Source of the DNA: Marinobacter sp. F4218
GTDB taxonomy: Bacteria; Pseudomonadota; Gammaproteobacteria; Pseudomonadales; Oleiphilaceae
DNA: 64,000 bases
Direction of reading: 5' to 3'
Assembly: GCF_019443085.1 (NCBI RefSeq)
Contig: NZ_JAHZIL010000003.1
Span: 434,001 to 498,000 of the forward strand
Under the pieces are notes generated by a model. It saw only the letters and a list, made by a program, of their open reading frames with translations. It did not search any database and was not told where the DNA came from. Shown here piece by piece: positions 1 to 8,792 of the stretch. Numbering within the stretch: position 1 is the stretch's first letter; the number at the start of each line of letters is the position of its first letter. The translations under genes were made by a program, and so were the position numbers.

Positions 1-1
1 C

Positions 2-697
2 TATACCGGTCTGAACATTCTCAATACCAGCGAGCGCAACATCTCCACCGCCGAGGATCCGGCTGAAATCAATCTTGAAGGCATTAACCAGGTCAACGTC
101 AACACCAAGGTGGGCCTTGGATTTGCCGAAGCACTCAGGGCATTCCTGCGCCAGGATCCCGATGTCATCATGGTAGGCGAGATCCGAGACCTCGAAACCG
201 CGAACATCGCCATCAAGGCTGCTCAAACCGGCCACCTCGTTTTATCCACCCTGCACACTAACAGTGCCGCTGAAACTCTTACGCGGATGATGAACATGGG
301 CGTGGCCTCCTTTAACATTGCCACTTCGGTGAGCCTCATCATCGCCCAGCGGCTCGGTCGCCGTTTGTGCAACAGCTGCAAACAGTCTGCTGATGTACCG
401 AAGGACGTCCTTTTGAAGGAAGGGTTCACACAGGAACAAATTGATACAGGCTTCACGTTGTACCGCCCAAAGGGCTGTGATAAATGCAATGGAGGATACA
501 AAGGCCGCGTTGGTATTTACGAGGTGGTCAAGGTAACTGACGAGCTGGCGAACATGATTATGGAAGAGGCCAGTTCCATCAAAATTGCAAAACAGGCTCA
601 GGCGGAAGGTTTCCGTAATTTGCGGCAATCAGCCTTATTGAAGGTGATTCAGGGAGTGACGAGCCTTGAGGAAGCCAACCGCGTGACGAAGGATTAA
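2..697 (+). CDS. pilB: Type IV pilus assembly ATPase PilB (3' part)
   Basis: C-terminal part of the hexameric cytoplasmic ATPase that drives pilus extension; the N-terminus and Walker A lie before the window. The frame is open from base 2. Visible in order are the Walker B region (VIMVGEIRD), the His box ([13 protein letters not shown]), the arginine-rich stretch AQRLGRRLC, and the tetracysteine zinc motif CNSC...CDKC typical of PilB/GspE. The last is absent from the retraction ATPase PilT, so PilB is favoured. It ends two bases before pilC, so the two are surely co-transcribed. GC in the line counted (361-420) is about 50%, lower than most of the window. Confidence 0.95.
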   Translation, partial: YTGLNILNTSERNISTAEDPAEINLEGINQVNVNTKVGLGFAEALRAFLRQDPDVIMVGEIRDLETANIAIKAAQTGHLVLSTLHTNSAAETLTRMMNMGVASFNIATSVSLIIAQRLGRRLCNSCKQSADVPKDVLLKEGFTQEQIDTGFTLYRPKGCDKCNGGYKGRVGIYEVVKVTDELANMIMEEASSIKIAKQAQAEGFRNLRQSALLKVIQGVTSLEEANRVTKD

Positions 698-699
698 GC

Positions 700-1920
700 A
701 TGGCAGAAAAAGCGCAAAAGCTCGAATCGTTTATTTGGGAAGGGAAAGATCGTAAGGGAAACAAGTCCAAAGGTGAGCTGACAGGCCAGAGTCTGGCACT
801 TGTCAAAGCCCAACTCCGGAAACAGGGAATCATTCCGGATAAGGTCAAGAAAAAACCCAAGCCGCTTCTGGGTGGCAGCAAAAAGATAACCCCGTTTGAC
901 ATCGCGATGCTAACGCGCCAGCTTGCCACGATGATGAAAGCGGGGGTTCCTCTGGTACAGAGTTTCGACATTGTTGCAGACGGACTGGAAAACAAGGGGC
1001 TTCAGGAACTGGTCATGACGATTCGCAACGAAATTTCGTCAGGGACAAGTTTTGCCGGCGCCCTTAAAAAGCATCCGCGATATTTTGACGATCTTTATTG
1101 CAATTTGGTGGATTCCGGTGAGAAGGCGGGTGCGCTAGAACAAATGCTAGACCGCATTGCGACCTATCTTGAAAAGACCGAAATACTGAAGAAAAAAGTC
1201 AAGAAAGCGATGACCTATCCGATTGCGGTTATCGTGGTGGCAATAATAGTGACGGCGATTCTACTTGTTAAAGTAGTGCCTCAATTCGAGAGCCTGTTCC
1301 AGGGATTTGGTGCTGAACTGCCCGTATTCACCCAGTTTGTGGTGAACCTCTCTGAATGGCTTCAGAAATGGTGGTTCGCTGTTCTTTTGGGCATTGTTGG
1401 CTCCCTTTTTCTCTTCAAGGAGGCAAACAGACGCTCCAAGAAATTTTCGGACCTTATGGACAAATATGTTCTTAAACTTCCAATTATGGGCGAAATACTA
1501 GACAAATCGGCTGTAGCAAAATTTGGACGGGTACTCTCGACCACCTTTGCCTCAGGTGTACCCCTAGTTGATGCGTTGGATTCGGTTGCCGGCGCGACAG
1601 GCAATGCGGTCTATCGTGATGCCATCATGAACATCAAAAATGATGTATCCAGCGGTACTCAACTCCAAGCGTCTATGAAGGAACAGGACTTGTTCCCAGT
1701 AATGGCTGTTCAGTTAACCGCGATCGGCGAAGAATCAGGTAATCTGGACGAGATGCTTGCCAAAGTTGCAGAGCATTACGAGAGTGTCGTGGATGACATG
1801 GTTGATAACCTGACAGCGCTGATGGAACCAATGATCATGGGGGTTCTGGGTGTACTGGTCGGCGGCTTGATCATTGCCATGTACCTTCCAATTTTCCAGA
1901 TGGGTCAGGTTGTTGGCTAG
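700..1920 (+). CDS. pilC: Type IV pilus inner-membrane platform protein PilC
   Basis: Polytopic inner-membrane platform that couples PilB to pilin assembly. At 406 residues it has the usual family length. It shows two tandem T2SF domains, the first opening near residue 70 (MLTRQLATMMKAGVP) and the second near residue 275 (FGRVLSTTFASGVPL). Hydrophobic segments lie at about 170-195, 224-241 and 377-400. The ATG follows the pilB stop by two bases. Base composition is unlike that of later genes: lines I counted run from 32 to 50% GC, against about 58% at the start of pilD. Confidence 0.96.
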   Translation: MAEKAQKLESFIWEGKDRKGNKSKGELTGQSLALVKAQLRKQGIIPDKVKKKPKPLLGGSKKITPFDIAMLTRQLATMMKAGVPLVQSFDIVADGLENKGLQELVMTIRNEISSGTSFAGALKKHPRYFDDLYCNLVDSGEKAGALEQMLDRIATYLEKTEILKKKVKKAMTYPIAVIVVAIIVTAILLVKVVPQFESLFQGFGAELPVFTQFVVNLSEWLQKWWFAVLLGIVGSLFLFKEANRRSKKFSDLMDKYVLKLPIMGEILDKSAVAKFGRVLSTTFASGVPLVDALDSVAGATGNAVYRDAIMNIKNDVSSGTQLQASMKEQDLFPVMAVQLTAIGEESGNLDEMLAKVAEHYESVVDDMVDNLTALMEPMIMGVLGVLVGGLIIAMYLPIFQMGQVVG

Positions 1921-1986
1921 ACAGCTAGGATGAAGGACAGAAGAGATCTTTTTCTGCCCGCCGATCACCGCTCTAGACCTCAAGCC

Positions 1987-2016
1987 GGGGTCAGATGAAA
2001 GTGTTCATCTGACCCC
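1987..2016. repeat. Perfect 13-bp palindrome (REP-like hairpin)
   Basis: An exact inverted repeat in the pilC-pilD gap: arm 1987-1999 (GGGGTCAGATGAA), loop AGTG, arm 2004-2016. It is followed by TTGTTC, not a T-run, so it is not a standard intrinsic terminator. Palindromes opening with GGGGTCAG are a common extragenic repeat type in gammaproteobacteria, often tied to REP-associated tyrosine transposases. I saw only this copy in the window. Confidence 0.8.
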
Positions 2017-2043
2017 TTGTTCATTCCGCACCCAAGGCGTCCA

Positions 2044-2919
2044 ATGCAGTTCCTCGACATCTACCTCCATACCCCCTGGCTACTCCATCTCTCTGTCATT
2101 CTGGTTTCCCTGTGCATCGGCAGCTTCCTGAACGTCGTCATCCTGCGCCTCCCGAAGATGATGCACCAGGACTGGCGCTGCCAGTGCGAGGAATTCCTTG
2201 AAGTACCCGAGCAACAGCGAAAGCAGGAAGCCGCCATTACCCTCTCGAAGCCGGCATCTACCTGCCCTTCCTGCGGTCACAGTATTCGGGCCTGGGAAAA
2301 CATCCCCGTTGTCAGCTATCTGTTTCTGGGCGGCAAATGCTCGTCCTGCAAAACGGGCATTTCTCCACGCTATCCGATCATTGAAGCGGTAACCGCCCTC
2401 CTCTCAGTGGGAACCATCGCGTTTGTGGGCTCATCGGAAGCCGGGCTCTGGGCGTTGTTGCTCACTTGGTCGCTTGTCGCGCTTACGGTTATCGATTTTG
2501 ACACGCAACTCCTACCGGACAACATTACCCTTCCGCTGATGTGGCTGGGGCTTGTGCTCAACTACTTTGGCGTGCTGACGGACTTTACCAGCGCGTTCTG
2601 GGGCGCGGTGGCGGGCTACCTGTCTCTTTGGTCGGTTTACTGGCTATTCAAGCTGGTTACGGGCAAAGAAGGTATGGGCCATGGAGACTTCAAACTGTTG
2701 GCGGCGCTCGGGGCCTGGCTTGGCTGGCAACTGCTGCCGGCGGTCATTCTTCTCTCGTCCGTCGTTGGTGCCGTAGTTGGTATCAGTCTGATGGTCTTCA
2801 AGAAGCACGGGCGGGAAGTCCCCATTCCGTTTGGACCTTACCTGGCCACAGCTGGCCTGCTTTGCCTGTGGTTTGGCGCTGATATCCAGCGTTTCTGGTT
2901 TGGCTTTCTGGGAGTCTGA
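2044..2919 (+). CDS. pilD: Prepilin leader peptidase / N-methyltransferase PilD
   Basis: Inner-membrane aspartyl protease (family A24) that cleaves prepilin leaders and methylates the new N-terminus. The N-terminal domain carries the zinc-type cysteine pairs CPSCG near residue 74 and CSSCK about 24 residues later. Catalytic aspartates sit in VIDFDTQLLPD (about residues 150-158) and in GMGHGD near residue 214. Multiple membrane helices follow the usual plan. I chose the ATG at 2044, with AAGG about six bases upstream; it gives 291 residues and a normal PilD N-terminus. A TTG at 2017 would add nine residues and touch the palindrome. The stop is followed after three bases by coaE. Confidence 0.95.
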   Translation: MQFLDIYLHTPWLLHLSVILVSLCIGSFLNVVILRLPKMMHQDWRCQCEEFLEVPEQQRKQEAAITLSKPASTCPSCGHSIRAWENIPVVSYLFLGGKCSSCKTGISPRYPIIEAVTALLSVGTIAFVGSSEAGLWALLLTWSLVALTVIDFDTQLLPDNITLPLMWLGLVLNYFGVLTDFTSAFWGAVAGYLSLWSVYWLFKLVTGKEGMGHGDFKLLAALGAWLGWQLLPAVILLSSVVGAVVGISLMVFKKHGREVPIPFGPYLATAGLLCLWFGADIQRFWFGFLGV

Positions 2920-2922
2920 TTG

Positions 2923-3522
2923 ATGGCAATTGTGGGTCTCACCGGCGGTATTGGTTCCGGCAAATCAACCGTGGTCAGGATGTTTGGCGACCTTGGCATA
3001 CACTGGGTCGATGCGGACGATGTTGCCCGCGAAGTCGTGGAACCAGGCACGCCCGCGCTCAAGGCGATTGCCGAGCATTTTGGTCCTGAGATTCTGACCA
3101 GGGACGGCGCATTGGACCGAGCACGTCTTCGGACGATTGTCTTTGACGCCCCCGAGGAACGAGCATGGCTTGAGGCCCTGCTGCATCCGATCATCCGCGA
3201 GGAACTGATTCGGCAGTTGAAGCCGGATAATTACACGCAGCCCTACGCTCTCCTGGTCTCTCCGCTGCTGTTCGAAACCGATCAGCACCAGCTGGTTGAT
3301 CGTGCCGTCGTGATCGATGTGCCTGTCGACGTGCAAATCGAACGCACCATGTCCCGCGACACGAATTCCCGGGAGCAGGTTGAACGAATTATTGCTGCAC
3401 AGATGCCGAGGGAACAGCGCCTCGCGAAGGCCGACGCTATAATTGATAACAACCGCCCGATCGATGACGTGGAGCGTCAGGTCCGTGACTTGCACAAAAG
3501 GATTTTGGTGGATCTTGTCTGA
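2923..3522 (+). CDS. coaE: Dephospho-CoA kinase CoaE
   Basis: Last step of coenzyme A synthesis: phosphorylates dephospho-CoA at the 3' hydroxyl using ATP. The P-loop GGIGSGKS lies at residues 8-15, followed by the substrate-binding WVDADD and LHPIIR motifs. Length is 199 residues, normal for the family. A TTG one codon upstream (2920) is possible, but the ATG at 2923 gives the usual MxIVGLTGG opening. coaE sits directly after pilD, as in Pseudomonas and relatives, although its usual neighbour yacG is displaced to 7801. Confidence 0.96.
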   Translation: MAIVGLTGGIGSGKSTVVRMFGDLGIHWVDADDVAREVVEPGTPALKAIAEHFGPEILTRDGALDRARLRTIVFDAPEERAWLEALLHPIIREELIRQLKPDNYTQPYALLVSPLLFETDQHQLVDRAVVIDVPVDVQIERTMSRDTNSREQVERIIAAQMPREQRLAKADAIIDNNRPIDDVERQVRDLHKRILVDLV

Positions 3523-4612
3523 CCGATCTTTTCTCGCGCGGCTGGCTGGCCTTGCGGCCGCATCCCTTTGCCTCACACTGACCCACGCCCAGGCAGCCGA
3601 ACCGGTGTTCGAGGTGCAGGAACGATCCGTGCCCGATATTTTATCACCCGAGGCCCTGCCCTCGTCCTTCTTCGACTTTTCTCCAGAGGAGTATTGGGCC
3701 GAGCCACGCGATTCCTACTGGGTGAATTTCAGCAACTGGGTATTGCTTCAGGGACGAACCCAGAATCCCAAGGTGGAAAGGCTCGGACAGTGGGCGGACC
3801 GCACGCTCTCGGGCAGCGAGTACGGATTACCGAACAACGCCAGTTACCTTCGAATCGGCTTCGCGACCGAATCCGAATCCGGCGCCCCCTTTCAGTTCGA
3901 ACCTGAGGCCCGGTTTCGACTGGACATTCCCACCACTCGGCGCAAGCTCCGCCTCGTGATCGAGAGTGAAAGTGAAGAGCTCATCCCCCTGGAGGAGCGG
4001 CAGCGTGACCGGCAGCTGACCCAGGACGAACGCTCCGACACCGAAGCGACCGGTGCACTGCGCTACCTGACCGAAATTGGCGATGCCATCAACCTGTCGA
4101 ACGACGTAGGTGTGCGGCTTCGGCTCCCTCCAGATGCTTTCTGGCGAGCCACGGCACAGAAGGACTGGCGTCTGGATGAAGACTGGCTTCTAAGAGCGCA
4201 ACAACGATTTTACTTCTACCACAACGATGGCTGGGGTGAGCGAACCTGGCTGACAGCCGGTAGACAGGTCGGCCAGGGCTGGTATTTCATATCGTCCTCG
4301 GAACTGGAATGGATCCACGATGAAAAAGAGTTTGTCGCAGCCCAGATTTTCAGCGTCGACAAGCGACTGAACAACCGCTCGACACTTACCCCACGCCTTG
4401 GGATATTGGGCGAGAGCAAGCCGTCGTGGCGAACTACCACCTATTTCGCGGACGTGACCTGGCGGTACCGTCTGCACAGCGACTGGGTTTACGCAGAGGT
4501 TATTCCCGCACTCGAATTCCCAAGGGAAGAGAGCTTCAAGGATCGGCCTTCCGTTGTTTTCCGGGTAGAATTGTTCTTTTCCGGTAGCCTTCAGCGACCT
4601 TATCTAGATTGA
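3515..4612 (+). CDS. Unknown exported beta-rich protein (possible outer-membrane protein)
   Basis: I do not recognise this family by name. The start chosen is TTG 3515, overlapping the coaE stop by eight bases. It gives a clean signal peptide (charged start, hydrophobic core, likely cleavage after THAQA near residue 27). The frame also runs upstream inside coaE, but those codons look like coaE shadow. The mature part, about 340 residues, is rich in aromatic residues and alternating polar/hydrophobic strands. It ends in a stretch (VVFRVELFFSG...) that could be barrel strands, although the very last residue is Asp, not the usual Phe. A barrel or other envelope role is inference from composition only. 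It is probably translated with coaE. Confidence 0.75.
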   Translation: MSDRSFLARLAGLAAASLCLTLTHAQAAEPVFEVQERSVPDILSPEALPSSFFDFSPEEYWAEPRDSYWVNFSNWVLLQGRTQNPKVERLGQWADRTLSGSEYGLPNNASYLRIGFATESESGAPFQFEPEARFRLDIPTTRRKLRLVIESESEELIPLEERQRDRQLTQDERSDTEATGALRYLTEIGDAINLSNDVGVRLRLPPDAFWRATAQKDWRLDEDWLLRAQQRFYFYHNDGWGERTWLTAGRQVGQGWYFISSSELEWIHDEKEFVAAQIFSVDKRLNNRSTLTPRLGILGESKPSWRTTTYFADVTWRYRLHSDWVYAEVIPALEFPREESFKDRPSVVFRVELFFSGSLQRPYLD

Positions 4613-4614
4613 CT

Positions 4615-5358
4615 ATGCCCCGACACCCTTCCCGACCAGCCCAGGAAGCACTGACGCTATCCCCGATTGCGTTCACTCGATCCTGTTTTCAGGACAAATT
4701 CGGTGTGCCCCGCCAGCCGGGCCTGACGCGTTACGCCCACGCCGAACTCGTTATCGAGGCACCCTACGACCGGGAGGATGCGTTCCGGGGCTTGGAATCC
4801 GCCAGCCACCTGTGGCTGACCTTTCAGTTTCATGAGGCGGTTCGTGCCGAATGGCGACCGGTCGTGCGCCCACCCCGCCTTGGTGGCAACAAGAAAATTG
4901 GCGTTTTCGCCAGCCGTTCCCCGTTCCGACCCAACAGCCTTGGGCTTTCGGTGGTCAGGAATCAGGGATTAGTTCGCAAGGAAGGCAGACTGGTGCTGCG
5001 CATCAGCGACCACGACCTGATCGAAGGCACGCCCATTCTCGACATTAAACCCTATTTGCCGTTTGCGGACTCGATACCGGATGCATCCCTGGGTTGGGCC
5101 GATGCGCCACCGACCGAGCGGTTAGCGGTGACCTTCCTGCCGGAAGCCGAGAGGCAGCTTGAAGCACTCAGCCCGGAGGATTATCCCGACCTGCGACTGC
5201 TGATTGAGGATGTCGTCAGCTACGACCCGCGGCCGTCCTTTCGTCGGGGGCGAGAGGAAGACCGGATCTATGGCGCGCACCTGTACGATCTGAACGTACG
5301 GTTCCGTTTCGTAAACCTTGATTCAGAGGAACGTGTCGAAGTACTAACTGTCTGTTAA
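4615..5358 (+). CDS. trmO: tRNA (N6-threonylcarbamoyladenosine37-N6)-methyltransferase TrmO (TsaA/YaeB)
   Basis: Adds a methyl group to t6A37 in certain threonine tRNAs using S-adenosylmethionine. Family signatures are present: DKFGVPRQPGLT near residue 22-33 and GVFASRSPFRPNSLGLS around residues 94-110. The latter is the cofactor-binding signature of the UPF0066 fold. Length is 247 residues (E. coli about 235). ATG 4615 lies two bases after the preceding stop; a TTG at 4609 is the alternative. The ribosome-binding site is weak, which suggests coupling to the upstream gene. Confidence 0.93.
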   Translation: MPRHPSRPAQEALTLSPIAFTRSCFQDKFGVPRQPGLTRYAHAELVIEAPYDREDAFRGLESASHLWLTFQFHEAVRAEWRPVVRPPRLGGNKKIGVFASRSPFRPNSLGLSVVRNQGLVRKEGRLVLRISDHDLIEGTPILDIKPYLPFADSIPDASLGWADAPPTERLAVTFLPEAERQLEALSPEDYPDLRLLIEDVVSYDPRPSFRRGREEDRIYGAHLYDLNVRFRFVNLDSEERVEVLTVC

Positions 5359-5401
5359 ACTCCGATTGGTGATTTAGTAGTCGACACAGGGAACTCGTGC
5401 A

Positions 5402-7753
5402 TTGCCTCCAAACCGGTTTTTAAAGCGCATGGGAATTCGGCCGCTGGCAGCCCGACTGTTGGCGTATGTACTGCTGTTCAGCCTGATCTTTTCTCTGGTG
5501 GCCACCGGCGTACAGATGATCGGCGAGTTCGAGCGCCGCAAGGAAGACCTGCAAGCCACGCAGGCCAAGGCCGCTGAACTCATTTCCGGCAGTATGAGCA
5601 ATAACATCTGGCTGATGAACTACAGCGAGGTGGCCAACAGCCTGGACGACATGAAAGCCGTGACGGCAATCCAGCACGCGCGCGTCGTTACCTCAACCGG
5701 CGATGAGTTCACCACGGGTACCCTCCCGGAGGGTCGCGTTATCACCCAGACGTTTCCGCTCGTCTTCGACCGGTCGAGCTTTCGCAGCCCGGAGGAAGTC
5801 GGTAGCCTCACCCTTACCTCCTCCGTTGAACGCATATACGATGATCTGAGAGACCGGGCACTACTCAACCTGTTGTTCCAATCCATCGTGGTGATGCTGG
5901 GAACACTTGGTCTGCTTGTCATCGTACGCATGACCTTGTCGCGGCACCTGGAGGCCATGGCCGACTATGCTGCAAGGCTTAACCTTGATGCGCTGGTCGA
6001 TCCGCTAAAACTGAAACGCGCTGCCCCTAAAACGCCCGATGAATTGACCGAACTGGAGCAGGCACTCAACAAGATGCGCCTCCAGATACTCGAGGACACG
6101 CGGTCACTGCGCCAAACCACGATTCAGTCCCAGGGCGAACGGGATGAGGCAGTCAGGGCGAACCACGCCAAGAACCAGTTCCTTGCCAATGTCAGCCACG
6201 AACTCCGGATTCCCCTCCAGTCAGTACTGGGCTATGCCAATCTGCTGACCGATACACCGCTGGATCAGGACCAGCGGGAATACGTCCACACCCTGCTGAG
6301 CGCCTCCGAAGGACTGTCTGCCATCATCAACGATCTGCTCGACATCTCCAGCATGGAGGCCGGAAAACTGGTGCTGGATGAGATCCCGTTCGATCTCCGT
6401 GAAACCCTGAACGACCTGGTTCATATGCTCGGTTCCCGGGCACGAGAAAAGGGTCTGGCGCTGGAGCTTCGCATTGATGAAAACCTGCCGTGGGCACTGA
6501 AAGGCGATCCGGTACGTATACGCCAGATCCTGCTGAACCTGACGTCCAACGCCATCAAGTTCACCGATTCCGGCCATGTCCTGATCAGCATCGAAGTACT
6601 GGGCCGACGCGATGACCAGGCTCGCCTGCGACTGGCGGTCGAGGACACCGGCGTGGGCATCAATCCGGAAGACATCCCGCTGGTCTATGAGCCCTACGTG
6701 CAACTCGGTCAACGCTTCCAGCGTCAGCTCCCGGGAGCAGGCCTGGGACTCACCATTTGCCGGCAGTTGGTCAACCTGATGGATGGCTCGCTGGACCTCG
6801 AGAGTCGACCGGGAGAAGGCTCAACGTTCTGGATCGAAATCACACTCCCCGTTGCCCCGGAAAGCTCGACCCGGGTGCGCCCCGATACCCGCATGGTCAA
6901 GAACCGGCGAATTCTCGTGGTAGACTCCTACGAATTGTCCCGCAAAATTACCCTCGAAATGCTTTCGCGCCATGAGGTCCACATTGAAGCGGTGAAGTCC
7001 GCCGGTGAAGCGCTGACCTCACTTCGCCAGGCGTTTGACAGCCAGCAGCCATTTGACAGCATTGTGCTGGATGGTTTTGTCCCCGACATGGACAGCGATC
7101 TGCTCTGCCGCCAGATTCGCGGAAACCCTTTGTGGAGTGACATGCGGTTGTTGATCCTGTCCTCCAACCCCCAGCGGGGAGACGCCGAGCATTTCCGCCA
7201 GGCGGGGGCTGACGCCTTCCTCAGCAAGTCATTGCGGGAGTCTTGCCTGACTCCGATTCTGAATCAGCTGTTCGCGGACGCGGCCAACCATAAAAGACGT
7301 TTCCTGACTCGCTTCTCACTCCAGGCCGTCAGCGATTCGTCCCGTCGACGGGAACTGCCCTGCGGTCGGATGAAAGTGCTGCTGGTCGAAGACAACCCCG
7401 TCAATCGCACGCTCACCCGCCGCCTGCTCGAAAAGCTCGGTTGTGATGTGATGACCGCCAATGACGGAGAAGCCGCAGCCAGCCTCTGGCAGTGGCATCC
7501 GTTTGACCTGATCTTCATGGATTGCATCATGCCAAGGGTGGATGGTTTTGAAGCCACCCGTCGCCTGCGGGATTGGGAGAACACGAACAGTCGGCCAAGG
7601 GTGCCTGTGGTCGCCCTGACGGCCAGCGCCATGGAGGAAGATGAGGAAAAATGCCGGCGTGCCGGCATGGATTCATTCGTTGCCAAGCCTGTCAATATTG
7701 AAATGCTCCGGGCAGTACTGGAACAATACTGTAAAGCGTCCGCGACTTCCTGA
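5402..7753 (+). CDS. Hybrid sensor histidine kinase with two receiver domains
   Basis: Membrane-bound sensor kinase of 783 residues. Order: a membrane helix (about 17-38), a periplasmic sensor region (40-155), a second helix (160-182), a HAMP-like linker, a HisKA domain with His266 (SHELRIP), an ATPase domain (N box NLTSNAIKF, G boxes DTGVGI and GAGLGLTIC), and two receivers with phosphoacceptors Asp557 and Asp707. The second receiver is canonical (LVEDN, MDCIMP, AKP). The first has VDS in place of the acidic pair. There is no HPt domain, so a separate phosphotransfer protein is expected. The H-box has Ile where HisKA kinases keep Thr or Asn for phosphatase action. The start is TTG 5402 with AGGGA about ten bases upstream; ATG 5429 is the alternative. 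It resembles the BarA/GacS class in layout, but its signal is unknown. Confidence 0.93.
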   Translation: MPPNRFLKRMGIRPLAARLLAYVLLFSLIFSLVATGVQMIGEFERRKEDLQATQAKAAELISGSMSNNIWLMNYSEVANSLDDMKAVTAIQHARVVTSTGDEFTTGTLPEGRVITQTFPLVFDRSSFRSPEEVGSLTLTSSVERIYDDLRDRALLNLLFQSIVVMLGTLGLLVIVRMTLSRHLEAMADYAARLNLDALVDPLKLKRAAPKTPDELTELEQALNKMRLQILEDTRSLRQTTIQSQGERDEAVRANHAKNQFLANVSHELRIPLQSVLGYANLLTDTPLDQDQREYVHTLLSASEGLSAIINDLLDISSMEAGKLVLDEIPFDLRETLNDLVHMLGSRAREKGLALELRIDENLPWALKGDPVRIRQILLNLTSNAIKFTDSGHVLISIEVLGRRDDQARLRLAVEDTGVGINPEDIPLVYEPYVQLGQRFQRQLPGAGLGLTICRQLVNLMDGSLDLESRPGEGSTFWIEITLPVAPESSTRVRPDTRMVKNRRILVVDSYELSRKITLEMLSRHEVHIEAVKSAGEALTSLRQAFDSQQPFDSIVLDGFVPDMDSDLLCRQIRGNPLWSDMRLLILSSNPQRGDAEHFRQAGADAFLSKSLRESCLTPILNQLFADAANHKRRFLTRFSLQAVSDSSRRRELPCGRMKVLLVEDNPVNRTLTRRLLEKLGCDVMTANDGEAAASLWQWHPFDLIFMDCIMPRVDGFEATRRLRDWENTNSRPRVPVVALTASAMEEDEEKCRRAGMDSFVAKPVNIEMLRAVLEQYCKASATS

Positions 7754-7800
7754 AGGGCCCGCGGATACCTGGATCCGTTTTATTATTCTGAAAGGCAACC

Positions 7801-7989
7801 ATGAACGTCGAATGCCCCACCTGCAAAAAATCCGTGGAATGGACGGATGCCAACCCATACCGCCCGTTCTGTTCTGAGCGCTGCAAACTCATTGATCTCG
7901 GTGCCTGGGCCAACGAGGAATACCGGGTGCCCGCCGAAAATGTGTCGCCTGACGACCTGGATCAGGGCGGTGACGATACCCACCACTGA
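7801..7989 (+). CDS. yacG: DNA gyrase inhibitor YacG
   Basis: Small zinc protein (62 residues) that binds GyrB and blocks DNA binding by gyrase in E. coli. The four zinc cysteines are visible: CPTC at 5-8 and CSERC at 24-28. The acidic tail is also typical. AAGG lies six bases before the ATG. It usually sits next to coaE; here trmO, the hybrid kinase and an unknown gene lie between. Confidence 0.93.
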   Translation: MNVECPTCKKSVEWTDANPYRPFCSERCKLIDLGAWANEEYRVPAENVSPDDLDQGGDDTHH

Positions 7990-8033
7990 ACCGGATCTCA
8001 GCGCAGATTAATGCGGGCTTACCGCCTTTTAAG

Positions 8034-8062
8034 TTGAGCCCCCAGAGCATGCCCGTTAACAT
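8034..8062 (+). promoter_or_regulatory. Candidate sigma-70 promoter for the YfaZ-like gene
   Basis: TTGAGC at 8034-8039 and TAACAT at 8057-8062 with a 17-base spacer, each matching 4 of 6 consensus bases. It lies 38 bases before the start codon. Sequence match only. Confidence 0.35.
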
Positions 8063-8099
8063 ACGCCAAATATTTTAATTACTTACGAAAGGTGCATGC

Positions 8100-8660
8100 A
8101 TGAAAGTGTCCCGTATTTCCGTGATGGTTCTGTCACTGGCTGCCGCTCCAGCCTTCGCTGGCGATGTGGACCTCAGCCTCACCGATGATTCCGTAAAGGG
8201 CCAGGTGAACTTTCTGGGCAACAACGACGATCTCCAGATGGGCGCCGGCTACACCTATCGTGAAGGCGGTCTCGACATCCTGAACCTTGATTTCCACGCT
8301 CAGGGCCGGACTGCAATCGGAAACCTGCCTACTACAGCCGGCCTGGGCATGCGTGGTTTCGCCTGGGACGCGGGCGCGGTTGACGGCGGTGCCATCGCAC
8401 TGGGCGGCTACGCCACCCTGAACATCCCGCGGGTTCCGGGACTCTCTTTCACCGGTGGCCTCCATTATGCACCCAGCATCCTGTCATTCGGTGATTCCGA
8501 CGACCTGACCAGCCTGGAACTGCGGGGCAGCTACCGCGTGATCCGCAACGCCGAAGTCTTTGCCGGTTACCGTTATCTGAATACCGAACTGGATCGTCCG
8601 TTCCGCGGCGACGTGGATCTCGATGATGGCGTCATGGCAGGCATGAAGATCTACTTCTGA
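8100..8660 (+). CDS. YfaZ-family outer-membrane protein
   Basis: Small predicted outer-membrane barrel of 186 residues. It has a signal peptide with cleavage likely after PAFA (residue 20), alternating amphipathic strands with many Gly/Tyr pairs, and a terminal KIYF with Phe last, the usual barrel-assembly signature. The whole matches my recollection of the YfaZ family, whose function is not established. AAGG lies eight bases before the ATG. It is followed by a clear terminator and has a candidate promoter, so it appears monocistronic. Confidence 0.85.
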   Translation: MKVSRISVMVLSLAAAPAFAGDVDLSLTDDSVKGQVNFLGNNDDLQMGAGYTYREGGLDILNLDFHAQGRTAIGNLPTTAGLGMRGFAWDAGAVDGGAIALGGYATLNIPRVPGLSFTGGLHYAPSILSFGDSDDLTSLELRGSYRVIRNAEVFAGYRYLNTELDRPFRGDVDLDDGVMAGMKIYF

Positions 8661-8690
8661 TCTTTCAGCCATAGCCAGAACAGACAATCA

Positions 8691-8716
8691 AAGGTGCCCC
8701 CTCGGGCACCTTTTTT
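8691..8716 (+). terminator. Rho-independent terminator after the YfaZ-like gene
   Basis: Nine-base stem AAGGTGCCC / GGGCACCTT with a four-base loop (8700-8703), running into a T-tract. It sits 30 bases after the stop codon. Confidence 0.9.
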
Positions 8717-8792
8717 CGTGCCTTTCCTCACGCTTTCCCCAGTTCCGCGCTGTTAGACTGTTCGTCTGAATTCCCTGCACGGATAGCCTGGC

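Noticed and set aside
2017..2043. TTG start for pilD at 2017
   Set aside because: It abuts the palindrome, lacks a ribosome site and adds residues not typical of PilD.
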